Shown here: piece after piece, positions 21,791-31,738 of the stretch
Layout: every line of letters begins with the position of its first letter
Numbering within the stretch: position 1 is the first letter of the stretch
DNA from: Venturia oleaginea
Lineage: Eukaryota; Ascomycota; Dothideomycetes; Venturiales; Venturiaceae
Length of the DNA: 64,000 bases
Direction: 5' to 3'
Assembly: GCA_013176395.1 (NCBI GenBank)
Contig: JABMLP010000010.1
Coordinates: 682,001-746,000, forward strand
The notes under the pieces: model-generated
Database searches by the model: none
What the model was told of the DNA's origin: nothing
Seen by the model: the letters and a program-made list of their open reading frames with translations, nothing else
Translations under genes and position numbers: made by a program

Positions 21791-24700
21791 ATGGTTGCAA
21801 AGGGACTTCTTCTTGCTGCGCTGGTCGGAACGGGTCTGGCAGGTAAGCTATGCCATAGGCTATGGCCTGGTGTCGGAATTTCTTTCAAGCGCGAATCCAA
21901 TGAAGAAATTATGGATTTCTTTCGATTCTCAAACGGGGACGTGTAACAGCATTTCAAATGTTTTTCCGCGGATCGTAGTCGTTCTTGCATCATTCCTTGA
22001 ACATCAACCCGATTCTACACGCACCGGTACCAAATCTGAGAGCTAACGCCTTCCAATTAGGTCCAATAGTCCGTAACCCACGCATATACCGTAGCAATGG
22101 TCTCGCGGTCAGAGATGTTCCAACGAACCCTGATGTTACCTACCTGGAGCGGGTAACTGAAGCTGCGGATGTTACCCCTTCAACGGAGGGAGTTGAGCAT
22201 GACAGGGATGACGATGACGAGAAAGGGGGGAAGAAAGCGCCAGGCCAGCCAAACAATAAGCCATCTAAAGAGCAACCAAAGGTTAGCAAAGATCCCCCGA
22301 AACCGTCAGGCATCACGAAGCCATCAAATCAGCCAAAGGATCAGAGGCCGAAGGAGAAGCCTGATCCTAAGCCACCAACAAATTTGCCAAAAGAAGGGAA
22401 GCCTGATCCGAAGCTACCCGCAAATTTGCCCAAAGATCAGAAGCCACCAAATGCACCAAAGGATCCTAAGCCCCCAACGGTTTCACCAAAAGATCCTTCT
22501 AAACCGCCCACGAACTTACCAAAAGAACAGAAACCAACACCGAATCAACCAAAAGACCAAAAGCCAAACGGAAATTCGAAGCCACCAACGAATCAACCAA
22601 AAGATCAAAAGCCGAATGGTCAAAAGCCAGACCCGAAGAAAGACCCGAGGCCAGGGGGAAAACCCGAACCCAAGCCCAAACCGACAAACAGCGGCTCAAC
22701 GAATTCGCCTCAGAAGCCAAAGGAGAAGGGCGACCCCAAGACATCGAACGGAGGGTCCCGTGGCGGTTATCCGCCCAACGGCAGTGGTTCGACGAATGGC
22801 GGGTTCCCCGGAGGTATGTCATTTCCCATCGTTGTTATCCTTACTGATTCTCGGTTCATGCTGACGAAACAACAGGAAACAATGGAGGAAACAATGGAGG
22901 TTTTGGTGGAGCGCCTCCCTATGGTATGCCAACTCCCAATGTTATTCTCGTCCTTGACTCAAGCTTATATGATAAAAGACAATACTGGTGGTTTTGGGGA
23001 AGCACCTCCATATGGCCAGCCGCCCTCTGGTCAGCCCCCCTCTGGTCAGCCTCCCTATGGCCAGCCCCCCTCTGGTCAGCCTCCCTATGGCCAGCCTCCC
23101 TATGGCCAACCTCCCTCTGGACAGCCTCCCTCTGGACAGCCTCCCTCTGGACAGCCTCCCTATGGTCAGCCTCCCTCTGGACAGCCTCCCTCTGGACAGC
23201 CTCCCTACGGTCAGCCCCCCTCTGGTACGTAATTTCTCATTGTTATCCTCAACCTCAGTTCACGCTGACATAACACCAGGAAATAATCCTGGAGGTTTTG
23301 GCGGAGCACCCCCCTATGGTATGTCATCTTACATTGTTATCCTCGTCCTCTGTTCACGCTGACAAAACAAAAGGAAACCCTGGCGGTTCCGGCAATTATC
23401 CGCCCAGCGGCGGAGATGCACTTAGTAGTACTGACCTTAATTCTTTGGGTAAGCCGATTCGGTATTATAATTTCTGCGCAACATAATCCAATGACAATTT
23501 CTAGGTGGTGGTTCTTTCAGCAGCTACGGATCACCTGATCCCGCAAGCATCTTTGGCTTCAAGGGTCCTGGAAATGGTGGTTCTTCGAACAATGGTGGTC
23601 AAGGCCAGTCTGGTCAGGCACCATATAAACCCCCCAAAGAAAACGGGTGGGATGATCCTTTGGGACTAGTCCCGTTCCCGAAAACCGACGGCATCACAAC
23701 CTCCGGTCCTTTCTTTCGTGCAGAGGTGAAACGCGATGTTCAAGCTGCAGAGAATGTCGAATCCAAGGATACTACAGATGCCACCGACGCCGCAGATTCT
23801 GCGGAGAGTGCCGATGATGCCGAAGATGCCACATCTGATAATCCAGATCTACCAGAAACGGTCATGAGGCCTGGCGGTAAGTCGAATTCCACATCCCAGC
23901 TCTGAAGGAAAGGCTAACAATGTCTAGACCCAAAATCACCAATTGGACCTGTCACTACAGTCCCAAAGCCAGCAACAGCAGGGGGGAAATCCTCTATCAA
24001 AGGAAGCCAATTGAGTGGAAGCAAGAAGTCCGGCTCAAGCCCAGGCGGAACCGGTGGGACGAAAGAGGGCAAACCCGGTGGTTTAACGGGTGGAAGCAAC
24101 GGAACGAAAGAGCCCAAGCTTTCTGGATCGAAGCCATCCGGCACTAAACCAGAGAAGCCTGACAGTCCCAAACCAGAGAAGCCTGAAAAGCCCAAGACGC
24201 CCAAACCAGAGGAAGCCTGAGAATCCCAAACCAGAGAATCCCAAACCAGAGAAGCCCAAACCAGAGAAGCCCAAGCAGCCCAAGCCTGAGAATCCCAAAC
24301 CTGAGAATCCCAAGCCTGAGAAGCCCAAGCCTGAGAAGCCTGAGAATCCCAAACCAGAGAATCCCAAACCTGAGAAGCCTAAGCCTGAGAAGCCTGAGAA
24401 GCCTGAGAATCCCAAACCAGAGAAGCCTAAGCCTGAGAAGCCTGAGAAGCCTGAGAATCCCAAACCAGAGAAGCCCAAGCCTGAGACTCCCAAGCCCGAG
24501 TCGCCGAAGACGCCCAAGTTGCCCAAGCCTAAGGGTGAGAAGCCGCCGGGTGATGATGGCACTCTAGACAAGCCTAAAACTCCCAAGACACCTGGTGGTA
24601 AGAATCTACCCGCCATGCTCCTTCACAACGAGGGATCAGAGATTTTACTAACTTCACCCGCATAGGCAAAGAAGGAAAGCCCGATTTTTCAAGCATCTTC

Positions 24701-25757
24701 AAAGAATTCGGCAAAGGGTCAGGAGGAGGAGGTATTCCCGATTTCTCAAGTATCTTAGGAGGCAAAGGGTCAGGAGGTACTCCAGATTTCTCAAGTATCC
24801 TAGGAAGCAAGGGGTCAGGTGGCACTCCAGATTTCTCAAGTATCCTCGGATCTCTGGGTGGGGGCGGCAGTGGCGCTGGAAGTTCAAAGGGCATTCCAGA
24901 TTTTGCCAGCATCTTCGGCGGGAAGAAGGCGTCGAAGGAGAAGAAGAAGGGCGGATCGACCAAAGTCAAGCGTGATGTCCAGGCTGTCGAAAGCGTCGCA
25001 GCAGCTGATAGCGTTGCAGCTGCCGAGAGTGTTGCAGCTGCTGAGGCCGCCAATGCGAATCCAAAGAAGGAGGGTTCTTCCACCGTCGATGCGAGCTCAA
25101 AGAAGTCCGGCTCTCTCTCTGATACGAAGAAGGCGGGCTCTCTCTCTGATACGAAGAAGGCGGGCTCTCTCTCTGATACGAAGAAGACTGGCTCTTCCAC
25201 AAAGGAGGGTACCTCTCCGCTCCCCAGTAAACCAAAGAAAGGTGGTGAAACGTCCCCTTCGCCCGACAAACCGAAGAAAAGCGGAGACGCCGACAAACCC
25301 AAGAAGAGCGGCGACTCCGGCAGCCCGAAGAAGAGCGGTGACAAGAGCGGCGACAAGAAAGGCGGCTCCTCTGGTGGCGATACAGGAGCAAAGCCTCCAA
25401 AGACTGAGAAGCCAAAAGGTTCCAAGCCACCAAAGACCGACAAGCCTCCCAAGGGAAGTGGGAACGATACTCCTCCTGCTTCTGATCCACCATCACCCTC
25501 CCCAGAACCAGCATCGACACCTCCAGACACAGCCAAGCCATCAAAGACAGAGAAGCCAGGTAACGAGACCAAGCCAGGTAACGAGACCGAGCCAGCCCCG
25601 GCTACAGACCCAGCATCGACACCTCCAGACACAGCCAAGCCATCAAAGACAGAAGCCAGGTAACGAGACCAAGCCAGGTAACGAGACCGAGCCAGCCCCG
25701 GCTACAGACCCAGCACCAGCCTCAACTGGTGGGGATACCGAGAAGTCGGAGGATTAG
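21791..25757 (+). CDS. Large secreted Pro/Gly/Lys-rich repeat protein (two frame breaks)
   Basis: Function unknown; likely cell wall or extracellular matrix. A signal peptide [17 protein letters not shown] is cut by a 218-base intron. Nine exons: 21791-21842, 22061-22813, 22876-22923, 22979-23224, 23280-23318, 23374-23448, 23505-23876, 23928-24597, 24666 onward. Every intron is phase 1, inside a Gly codon, so internal exons can be duplicated without shifting frame. Regions in order: PKD/KPP low complexity, GG(F)GGAPPYG units, 14 QPP(S/Y)G pentads, two KRDVQA segments (possible Kex2 sites), [10 protein letters not shown] array, IPDFSSIL repeats, SLSDTKKAG repeats. One extra base at about 24212 gives a stop at 24218; two bases missing near 25652 give a stop at 25661. 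Without these the protein would be about 1115 residues. There is no GPI signal or transmembrane helix at the end. Confidence 0.8.
23017..23224 (+). repeat. 15-bp coding minisatellite, 14 units of QPP(S/Y)G
   Basis: Fourteen head-to-tail pentapeptides in one exon, nine QPPSG and five QPPYG, the last Gly split by an intron. Near-identical DNA units mean that copy number is likely to vary between strains. Confidence 0.95.
24144..24510 (+). repeat. KPE-type coding repeat array
   Basis: Imperfect 9-12 base units encoding [10 protein letters not shown] and KPETP. The single-base frame break (24211-24212, GAGGAAG instead of GAGAAG) lies near its start. Confidence 0.9.
25511..25712 (+). repeat. 102-bp tandem duplication, second copy lacks 2 bases
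   Basis: 25511-25612 is repeated at 25613-25712. The copies are identical except for a GA dinucleotide lost in the second (GACAGAAGCC for GACAGAGAAGCC), which brings a TAA into frame at 25661. Codes for [13 protein letters not shown] and [13 protein letters not shown]. Confidence 0.92.
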
Positions 25758-26379
25758 CTGGGGGGTAGATGAGCCAGGGAATAGTTTTGATCCAACAACC
25801 ACTGGTATGGCGTGCAAGTTTGCATCTGCGTATTGGAACAGACGTAAGTGTTGTTGTGATAATGGGAGATTTGGATCACTGTATAATTGGACCACCTGGT
25901 CGGCGTTGAAGGATGATTACAAACACATTCTGTCTCTTTTTGTTGTAAAACCATAGTTTTGTAAACGTTATTGTTATCGCTGTTGCTTCACGGAGACTTC
26001 GTTCCGCCATCGAATAACTAGTTGTTTATGACTGTCTCCTTCAATGCCCAAGCTGGGCACCGGAGCAAATCAAAGTCACAACGTCGTTCCGAATTCGACT
26101 CCACGCTGATCTAATTTTTCCACAAGCCACACAGTTGTACTCTTTCTGCTCCAACTCAAAGAGTATACACCAGGCGTGGATCTTTCGGAAGTAATAGTGC
26201 TATCTTAGCATGAGCCGCCCTAGGCAGCATCCTTTCAGTTAAGTGGCCTGGTAGGATGATTAACGAGATTGAACTGGCAACTCGAATCTGCTGTCACAAA
26301 TACTCTTCTGTTTTTGGGTTCAACGACGTCAAAATCATTCATTAGCACACGTCAAAGCAAAGCTATCCCAACCTCGCTC
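25758..26379. other. Intergenic, convergent 3' flanks
   Basis: Between the repeat protein (+) and Fta1 (-). No gene or RNA seen. Confidence 0.4.
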
Positions 26380-27543
26380 TCAAGTCCTAGTTGGGTCATG
26401 AAGCTCGTACGGCGGCGGAGGCTCAGACGGCACACTATCTCTCGCCGACTTCGCCGTTCGTCTTGCTTCGCGTGGTGAAATCACTTCATCATCCTCCTCT
26501 TCCTCCTCCATCGTCACATCTTCCATAGATGCGTCCTCCATCCCCTTCCCTGCTGAGCCTCCCAGTCCTGGATCACGTGCTTCCGTGATCAACGACTCCC
26601 AGAATTCGACGGCCGGCGAGGACGATGATAGCACCTTGACTTTGCCTTCACCGGCGAGTGCGAAGGGGCCAATTGCGATCTTTGAAACGCTGACACCTGG
26701 ATTGTCGAGTGTCATGGATATGTGATTGCTCAGATATGTCGACAAGGCGGCTGAGAACGGACCGGTGATGGACGGTTGCGGGCGGTTGCTCAATTGCGCG
26801 TCCGCTCTCGACTGCGTCCGATACTGTTGCCATAACCTGCGTCCACGGGAGAGAAAGTCTCGAATGTCATCCTTTGGGATTGAAATGTCGATACTTTTCA
26901 AGAGGGGTGCTGCTGATGGGAACGACAATTGAATTCCAACTCCCTTGCTTATCGATTCGAGACTGAACGAGGGATCTTTGTCCTCGGATGCTGAAGTCTT
27001 GTCAAGAATTTGTTCCACGGCAGCTGTCAGGAATGAAGGACGTAGCCGCATTGGCGATACCCGCACATCGAATGTGGTAGCAAGGAAATGGACAACGATA
27101 TCTCGTAGGGGCGCTGGCATGCGAATCAGAAAGAGCGGGAGTGCTGAAAAGCCCGGTGTGCTTGAGATTTGCGATTGATCCCCCAACAGCACGGCCATAT
27201 GTCTGGTTTTCTCGTATCTAAGCTCAATTTGAATTCCTCGAGCCTTATTTGGGTCCAAGACGGGGATTTGATTGTTTTCAGCATCCTCCTGTGCGGTTTC
27301 CCATGATTCCTCGTCGCCTATCAAGGTCCATTCACAGCTCTCGAGACTTCCCGACGTGTTGGCTCCGGGATACAGTTCTGGCAGCTGCACTCCACGTGAT
27401 CGCTCCCCGATCAAAGTCTCTCTCAAACGCCGGGCATGGACGTCAAGGTTGGTAAACAGTGGTTTGGAGCGGTGATAGAGAGGCGAGGCACGATACAAAG
27501 TAAATGTGGATCCATACAATGGATAGTCAGGTCTTTCGTTCAT
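26380..27543 (-). CDS. fta1: Kinetochore protein Fta1 / CENP-L, 387 aa
   Basis: Inner kinetochore (CCAN/Sim4 complex) subunit that pairs with CENP-N. A single exon. The N-terminus has the family's pattern (YGSTFTLYRASPLYH, then LFTNLDVHARRLRETLIGE and RGVQLPELYPG), and a central LPLFLIRMPAPLRDIVVHFLATTFDVRVSPMRL follows in pieces of alternating beta and helix. The C-terminus is acidic (MEEEEEDDE) then basic, and ends in a PPPPYELH stretch. Length is usual for filamentous fungi. It is divergent with HSP88; that is likely neighbourhood only. Confidence 0.82.
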   Translation of the reverse strand: MNERPDYPLYGSTFTLYRASPLYHRSKPLFTNLDVHARRLRETLIGERSRGVQLPELYPGANTSGSLESCEWTLIGDEESWETAQEDAENNQIPVLDPNKARGIQIELRYEKTRHMAVLLGDQSQISSTPGFSALPLFLIRMPAPLRDIVVHFLATTFDVRVSPMRLRPSFLTAAVEQILDKTSASEDKDPSFSLESISKGVGIQLSFPSAAPLLKSIDISIPKDDIRDFLSRGRRLWQQYRTQSRADAQLSNRPQPSITGPFSAALSTYLSNHISMTLDNPGVSVSKIAIGPFALAGEGKVKVLSSSSPAVEFWESLITEARDPGLGGSAGKGMEDASMEDVTMEEEEEDDEVISPREARRTAKSARDSVPSEPPPPYELHDPTRT

Positions 27544-28051
27544 GATGAATGAAAACAGGCATGTCTTCTTGAGCTTTGTTGCTATGCGTTGGACATCCAG
27601 GTGGTGAGGCTGGGAGAATAAGGCGATTTTTTACAATGCTCCGGAACGGATTCGGCGGGCAACAATGGTGATGACAGATGCCTGTATACGAAGGGAAATC
27701 CGAGGTGATGAATACAGCCGGGTAGATAGTATCGCATGGAATGTTTACTGTTGACGTGTTTGGTCTGTTTCTGTTATTGATACGGTATTCTTTCGGCTTA
27801 GTCATATATTAGCGAGGTAAACCCCGGCCATAGAATAACCGTGTTGAACTGGCACCCGCTAGAAACTTCGATACGCTGGCTAGCACCAAGGCAAGAAAAA
27901 AGACGCCCCAAATCAACGTCAACATCTTCGTCGAAAGAAAACAATCTTCAACAATAACTTGCCCACTCTCATTGTCAAACGAACTCAGCCATCAAGATCG
28001 TCTGCAATACCTCCCACCACATAGTTCGCCCCACCAACACAGACCGCAAAC
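27544..28051. promoter_or_regulatory. Divergent promoter region of fta1 and hsp88
   Basis: 508 bases between two start codons pointing away from each other. A heat-shock-type GAAACTTC (GAAnnTTC) lies at 27862-27869, 183 bases upstream of the HSP88 ATG; a third adjoining unit is not clear. The 150 bases before the ATG are rich in C and A, as in long fungal leaders. Confidence 0.4.
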
Positions 28052-30713
28052 ATGTCGGTAGTAGGTTGTGATTTTGGCTCAGTCAACACTGTTATCGCCG
28101 TGGCTAGGAATCGCGGCGTCGACGTGGTGAGTACCACCTTTGGGAGTCAGAGCAGTCAGAGAAAAACCCTTTTGCAAAGCTTCATCGGATTGCCAGTGGC
28201 AGAGAAAGTGCTGAGCGCAAACTTTGCTCGCCTTGGTTTGCAGCTTTGCCATGTTGTTTTGTCCACACCGCTTGCACAGCACTTGAAGCTGGAATACGTC
28301 AAACATTTGGGCTTGTGCTAATTGTTTCTTAGATCACCAATGAGGTCTCTAATCGCGCAACTCCGTATGTTGATTCTATCCACTATTTTTATACGGTGCA
28401 AACACTGACAATATATAGATCTTTAGTCGCTTTCGGACCCAAGAGTAGATACCTTGGAGAGCCAGCAAAGAACCAGGAAATTTCCAACCTCAAGAACACC
28501 GTCGGTTGCCTCACTCGATTAGCTGGCAGGAGTTTCAAGGACCCAGACATCGCAATCGAACAACAATACATCTCCGCACCTCTCGTCGATGTCAATGGAC
28601 AGCTTGGTGTGGAAGTCACATATCTTGGAAACAAGGAGAAGTTCACGGCGATTCAGCTCATGGCAATGTTCTTTACCAAGGTAAAGCAAACTGCTGCCGC
28701 TGAGTTGAAGGTGCCTGTGGCCGACATGGTCATCGGCTGTCCTGCCTGGTACACGGACGCGCAGCGAAGAAACATCATCGATGCTGCTGAAATTGCCGGT
28801 CTTAAGGTCCTGCGCTTGATCAATGACACAACCGCTGTCGCCCTCGGATATGGCATTCCCAAGACGGATCTACCTCTCCCAGAAGAGAAGCCCCGAAGAG
28901 TCGCCTTCATCGATATCGGTAACGCCAACTACACTTGCTCCATCGTTGAATTCAAGAAGGGCGAGCTTGCAGTCAAGGCTACTGCATGCGACAGACATTT
29001 CGGTGGTCGTGATTTCGACAAAGCATTGTTGGATCACTTCCAGAAGGAGTTCAAGGAGAAGTTCAAGATTGACATTTTCGAGAACCCCAAGGCACGCTTC
29101 AGAGTTCTGGGTGCTTGCGAGAAGTTGAAGAAAGTTCTGTCCGCAAACGCCAGTGCGCCATTGAACATCGAGTCTCTGATGAACGATGTCGATGTCCGTT
29201 CATTCCTCAAGAGAGAAGAGTTGGAAGAGCTGGTCGCACCGCTGCTCGAGAAGGCAACCGAGCCTATCAAGCAAGCTCTTGCTGATGCCAAGTTGAAGCC
29301 TGAGGACATCGACTACGTTGAGATGGTCGGGGGTTGTACCCGTGTGCCATCGTTGAAGAACGCAATCCAAGAATTCTTTGGCAAACCTTTGTCATTCACC
29401 CTGAATCAGGACGAAGCCGCTGCCCGTGGTTGTGCCTTCAGCTGCGCTCTCGCATCTCCTCTGTTCCGTGTTCGTGACTTTGCCGTCCACGACATCATGA
29501 ACTACCCCATCGAGTTCACTTGGGAGAAATCGCCGGATATACCAGATGAGGACACCAGCTTGACCGTCTTCAACCGAGGAAACACGCTTCCTTCTACAAA
29601 AATTCTCACCTTCTACCGGAAACAACCTTTCGACCTGGAGGCACGCTACGCAAAGCCCGAGATGCTGCCAGGAAAGATCAACCCATGGATTGGCCGATTC
29701 TCCGTCAAGGGTGTCAAGCCAGATGCAAAGGACGACTTTATGATCTGCAAGCTCAAGGCGAGAATGAACCCACACGGTATCCTCAATGTCGAGCAGGGTT
29801 ACTATGTGGAGGAGCAGGAGATCGAGGAGCCAATCCCTGAACCAAAGGAAGGTGATGTACGTGATACTTCCTTAACACGCAACGGTCTTACTGCGAAGGG
29901 CGGTAATGGAGAACCAGAGCTACGGTCCCCTGGGTCTCCATCATCTCGACCAAGCAAGCGACCTCGTGTCTCCGAGAGCAATTACAAGCCTCCAGTGCAC
30001 AACCCGCTTGGTTCTGCCAATGGAAAAGATAGTATAGAACCAACGCTAACGTATGCACAGGCTATGGAGACTGATGACAAGGAAGAGAAGCCAAAGACTC
30101 GCAAGGTCAAGAAGCAGGTCAAGAAGGGCGAGTTACCGCTTGCAGCTGGAACCGCATCCTTAGACACTGCCAGCAAAGATGCCGCTGCGGAACGAGAGTA
30201 CTCAATGGCCTCGGAAGACAAACTTGTCGCAGACACCGAGGACAAGAAGAACGAGCTTGAGTCATTCATTTACGAGCTGCGCAACAAGATCGACGAGGTC
30301 TATGCACCGTTCGCCAATGATGACGAGAAGGCCAAGATTCGGGAGAAGTGCGAGTCGAGCGAGGTGAGTGATGATCATTCCGAACACTTATGTAATGGTA
30401 CTAATCGGTGAAACAGGACTGGCTTTACGATGAAGGCGAGGATGCCACCAAGGCTGTCTATGTCGCTAAGATTGAGGAGATCCGCTCTGTTGCAGGTCCA
30501 ATCATTCAGCGATACAGAGATAGCATCGAGGAGGAGCGAGCGGCCATCACTGCCAAAGAGGAGGCAAAGGCCGCGAAGAAGATGGCCGAGATTGCAGCCA
30601 AGCGAGAGGCCGAGCAGAAGGCAAAGGAGGCTGCTGAAGCATCCAAGGCGCCCAAAGACGAGGACATGAAGGATGCTGAACAATCAGAGCCAGTTGTGGA
30701 GACCATCGACTAA
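28052..30713 (+). CDS. hsp88: Hsp110-type chaperone (HSP88/Sse1), 714 aa when fully spliced
   Basis: Cytosolic nucleotide exchange factor for Hsp70. Exons: 28052-28126, 28333-28364, 28419-29856, 30061-30363, 30417-30713. The ATPase domain starts VVGCDFGSVNTVIAVARN and goes on with SLVAFGPKSRYLGE, LINDTTAVALGYGI, FIDIGNANYTCSIV, FGGRDFDKALLDHF and MVGGCTRVP. Then come the beta-domain (TSLTVFNRGNTLPSTKILTF), the acidic loop linker, RKVKKQVKKGELPL and the helical end with DWLYDEGEDATKAVYVAKIEEI. With the 204-base intron 29857-30060 removed, the linker matches the family's usual length. The usual FGTxN motif reads FGSVN here. Confidence 0.95.
29857..30060 (+). other. Stop-free in-frame intron (possible exitron) in hsp88
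   Basis: 204 bases, exactly 68 codons and no stop. It has good splice signals: GTACGT donor, CGCTAAC branch at about 30043-30049, GCACAG acceptor. If kept, it adds 68 residues between the beta-domain linker and AMETDDKEE, including SRPSKRPRVSESN, a basic cluster like a nuclear localisation signal. The family norm is the spliced form. Confidence 0.7.
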
Positions 30714-31738
30714 GTGCAACGTAATAGGCTGGCTAATGAAAAAGGATTGGAGACATCATGGTCTTGATGCATTATGATTAAGAAAGCTTGCGGATTCATG
30801 GTTGACGATAGATTAAATAGATCAATGATGATTTGATGTACAGAAAGAACTAGCAAATCCGGGATGACGGAAATGCGAATATAAGTATGCCGAGGAGAGT
30901 GGTGATGGTTGCCAGTCGCTCTGAATTCTTCTGGGTCCAGTTCAGCGACCAGATGAGCCCCCAAAGCATGGAGAGTCTACGGATAAGTGCTGAGGAGTCG
31001 ATGAAGGCTTATATTGGCTTCAGAGTGGAGTGTTCTTGTTGTACTGCTGGTCAGAGGAAAGCAAAAAATCAGGTAAACATTCATGAGAGCTCATATGGCT
31101 GACGACCACATATAGTTGATAAACTTGCCATTGATCTTCAAGATGGTGATCTACAATGACTCGTACATTGCTAAACTCCTCCTTGAAGATGGATTGAAAC
31201 GACTCTTGTAATGAGAGTAGAGAGAGATACAGGATAAGATAAATACTATGTCTTATTCGATGCTATACCAGGCTCTCAACGAACTAAGGTTATACTACGC
31301 TACTGAGATCTATTCTACCTGAATCGATTTTTAGTCAATGATTTCATCCCTGCCTCTCTACTTTTAAGGTTGATGGAAGTGTAGTAGTATGCGTCGAATT
31401 AGCGAAAACTGTAGATTTCTCGTGGTGTCATCCGAATTTAGCAGTATTTCGGGGATCAATGACTGTCTTAGTACTCACTAGACAAGAGGATTGCAGGTAT
31501 TGCTATTTGGATCCTAGGTATCGACATCGTATAGACACTAACAAGTATATATCGCCATCCACCCTTCAAACTCCAAGGATGGGGAAGGTTACGAATAATA
31601 CAATTGCAAAACACGACTGGTGCGTTGAAAAGGGAAGTCTTTGAAGGGGTATAAACATAACCAATCCAATCCAACCCAAAACCAAACGCAGCAAAACCAA
31701 CACTCCAATCCCAACATCTAACAATCCATCCACCCCAC
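30714..31738. other. Intergenic, convergent 3' flanks, 1 kb
   Basis: Between hsp88 (+) and the secreted protein gene (-). AT-rich in the middle. No gene seen. Confidence 0.4.

Noticed and set aside
23017..23224. CRISPR-like array of short direct repeats
   Set aside because: Units are contiguous codon repeats without spacers, inside a eukaryotic exon.
24083..24616. Long minus-strand frame of [15 protein letters not shown] repeats
   Set aside because: It is the antisense shadow of the KPE-type repeat array; periodic codons keep several frames open.
24574..25638. 354-codon minus-strand frame rich in Ser, Gly and Pro
   Set aside because: Antisense of the repeat protein's last exon. The plus strand has a signal peptide, splice sites and repeat logic; this frame has none.
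24819..25757. 312-codon plus-strand frame rich in Arg
   Set aside because: Wrong frame of the repeat protein for most of its length; only its last 30 codons join the real frame after the 2-base loss.
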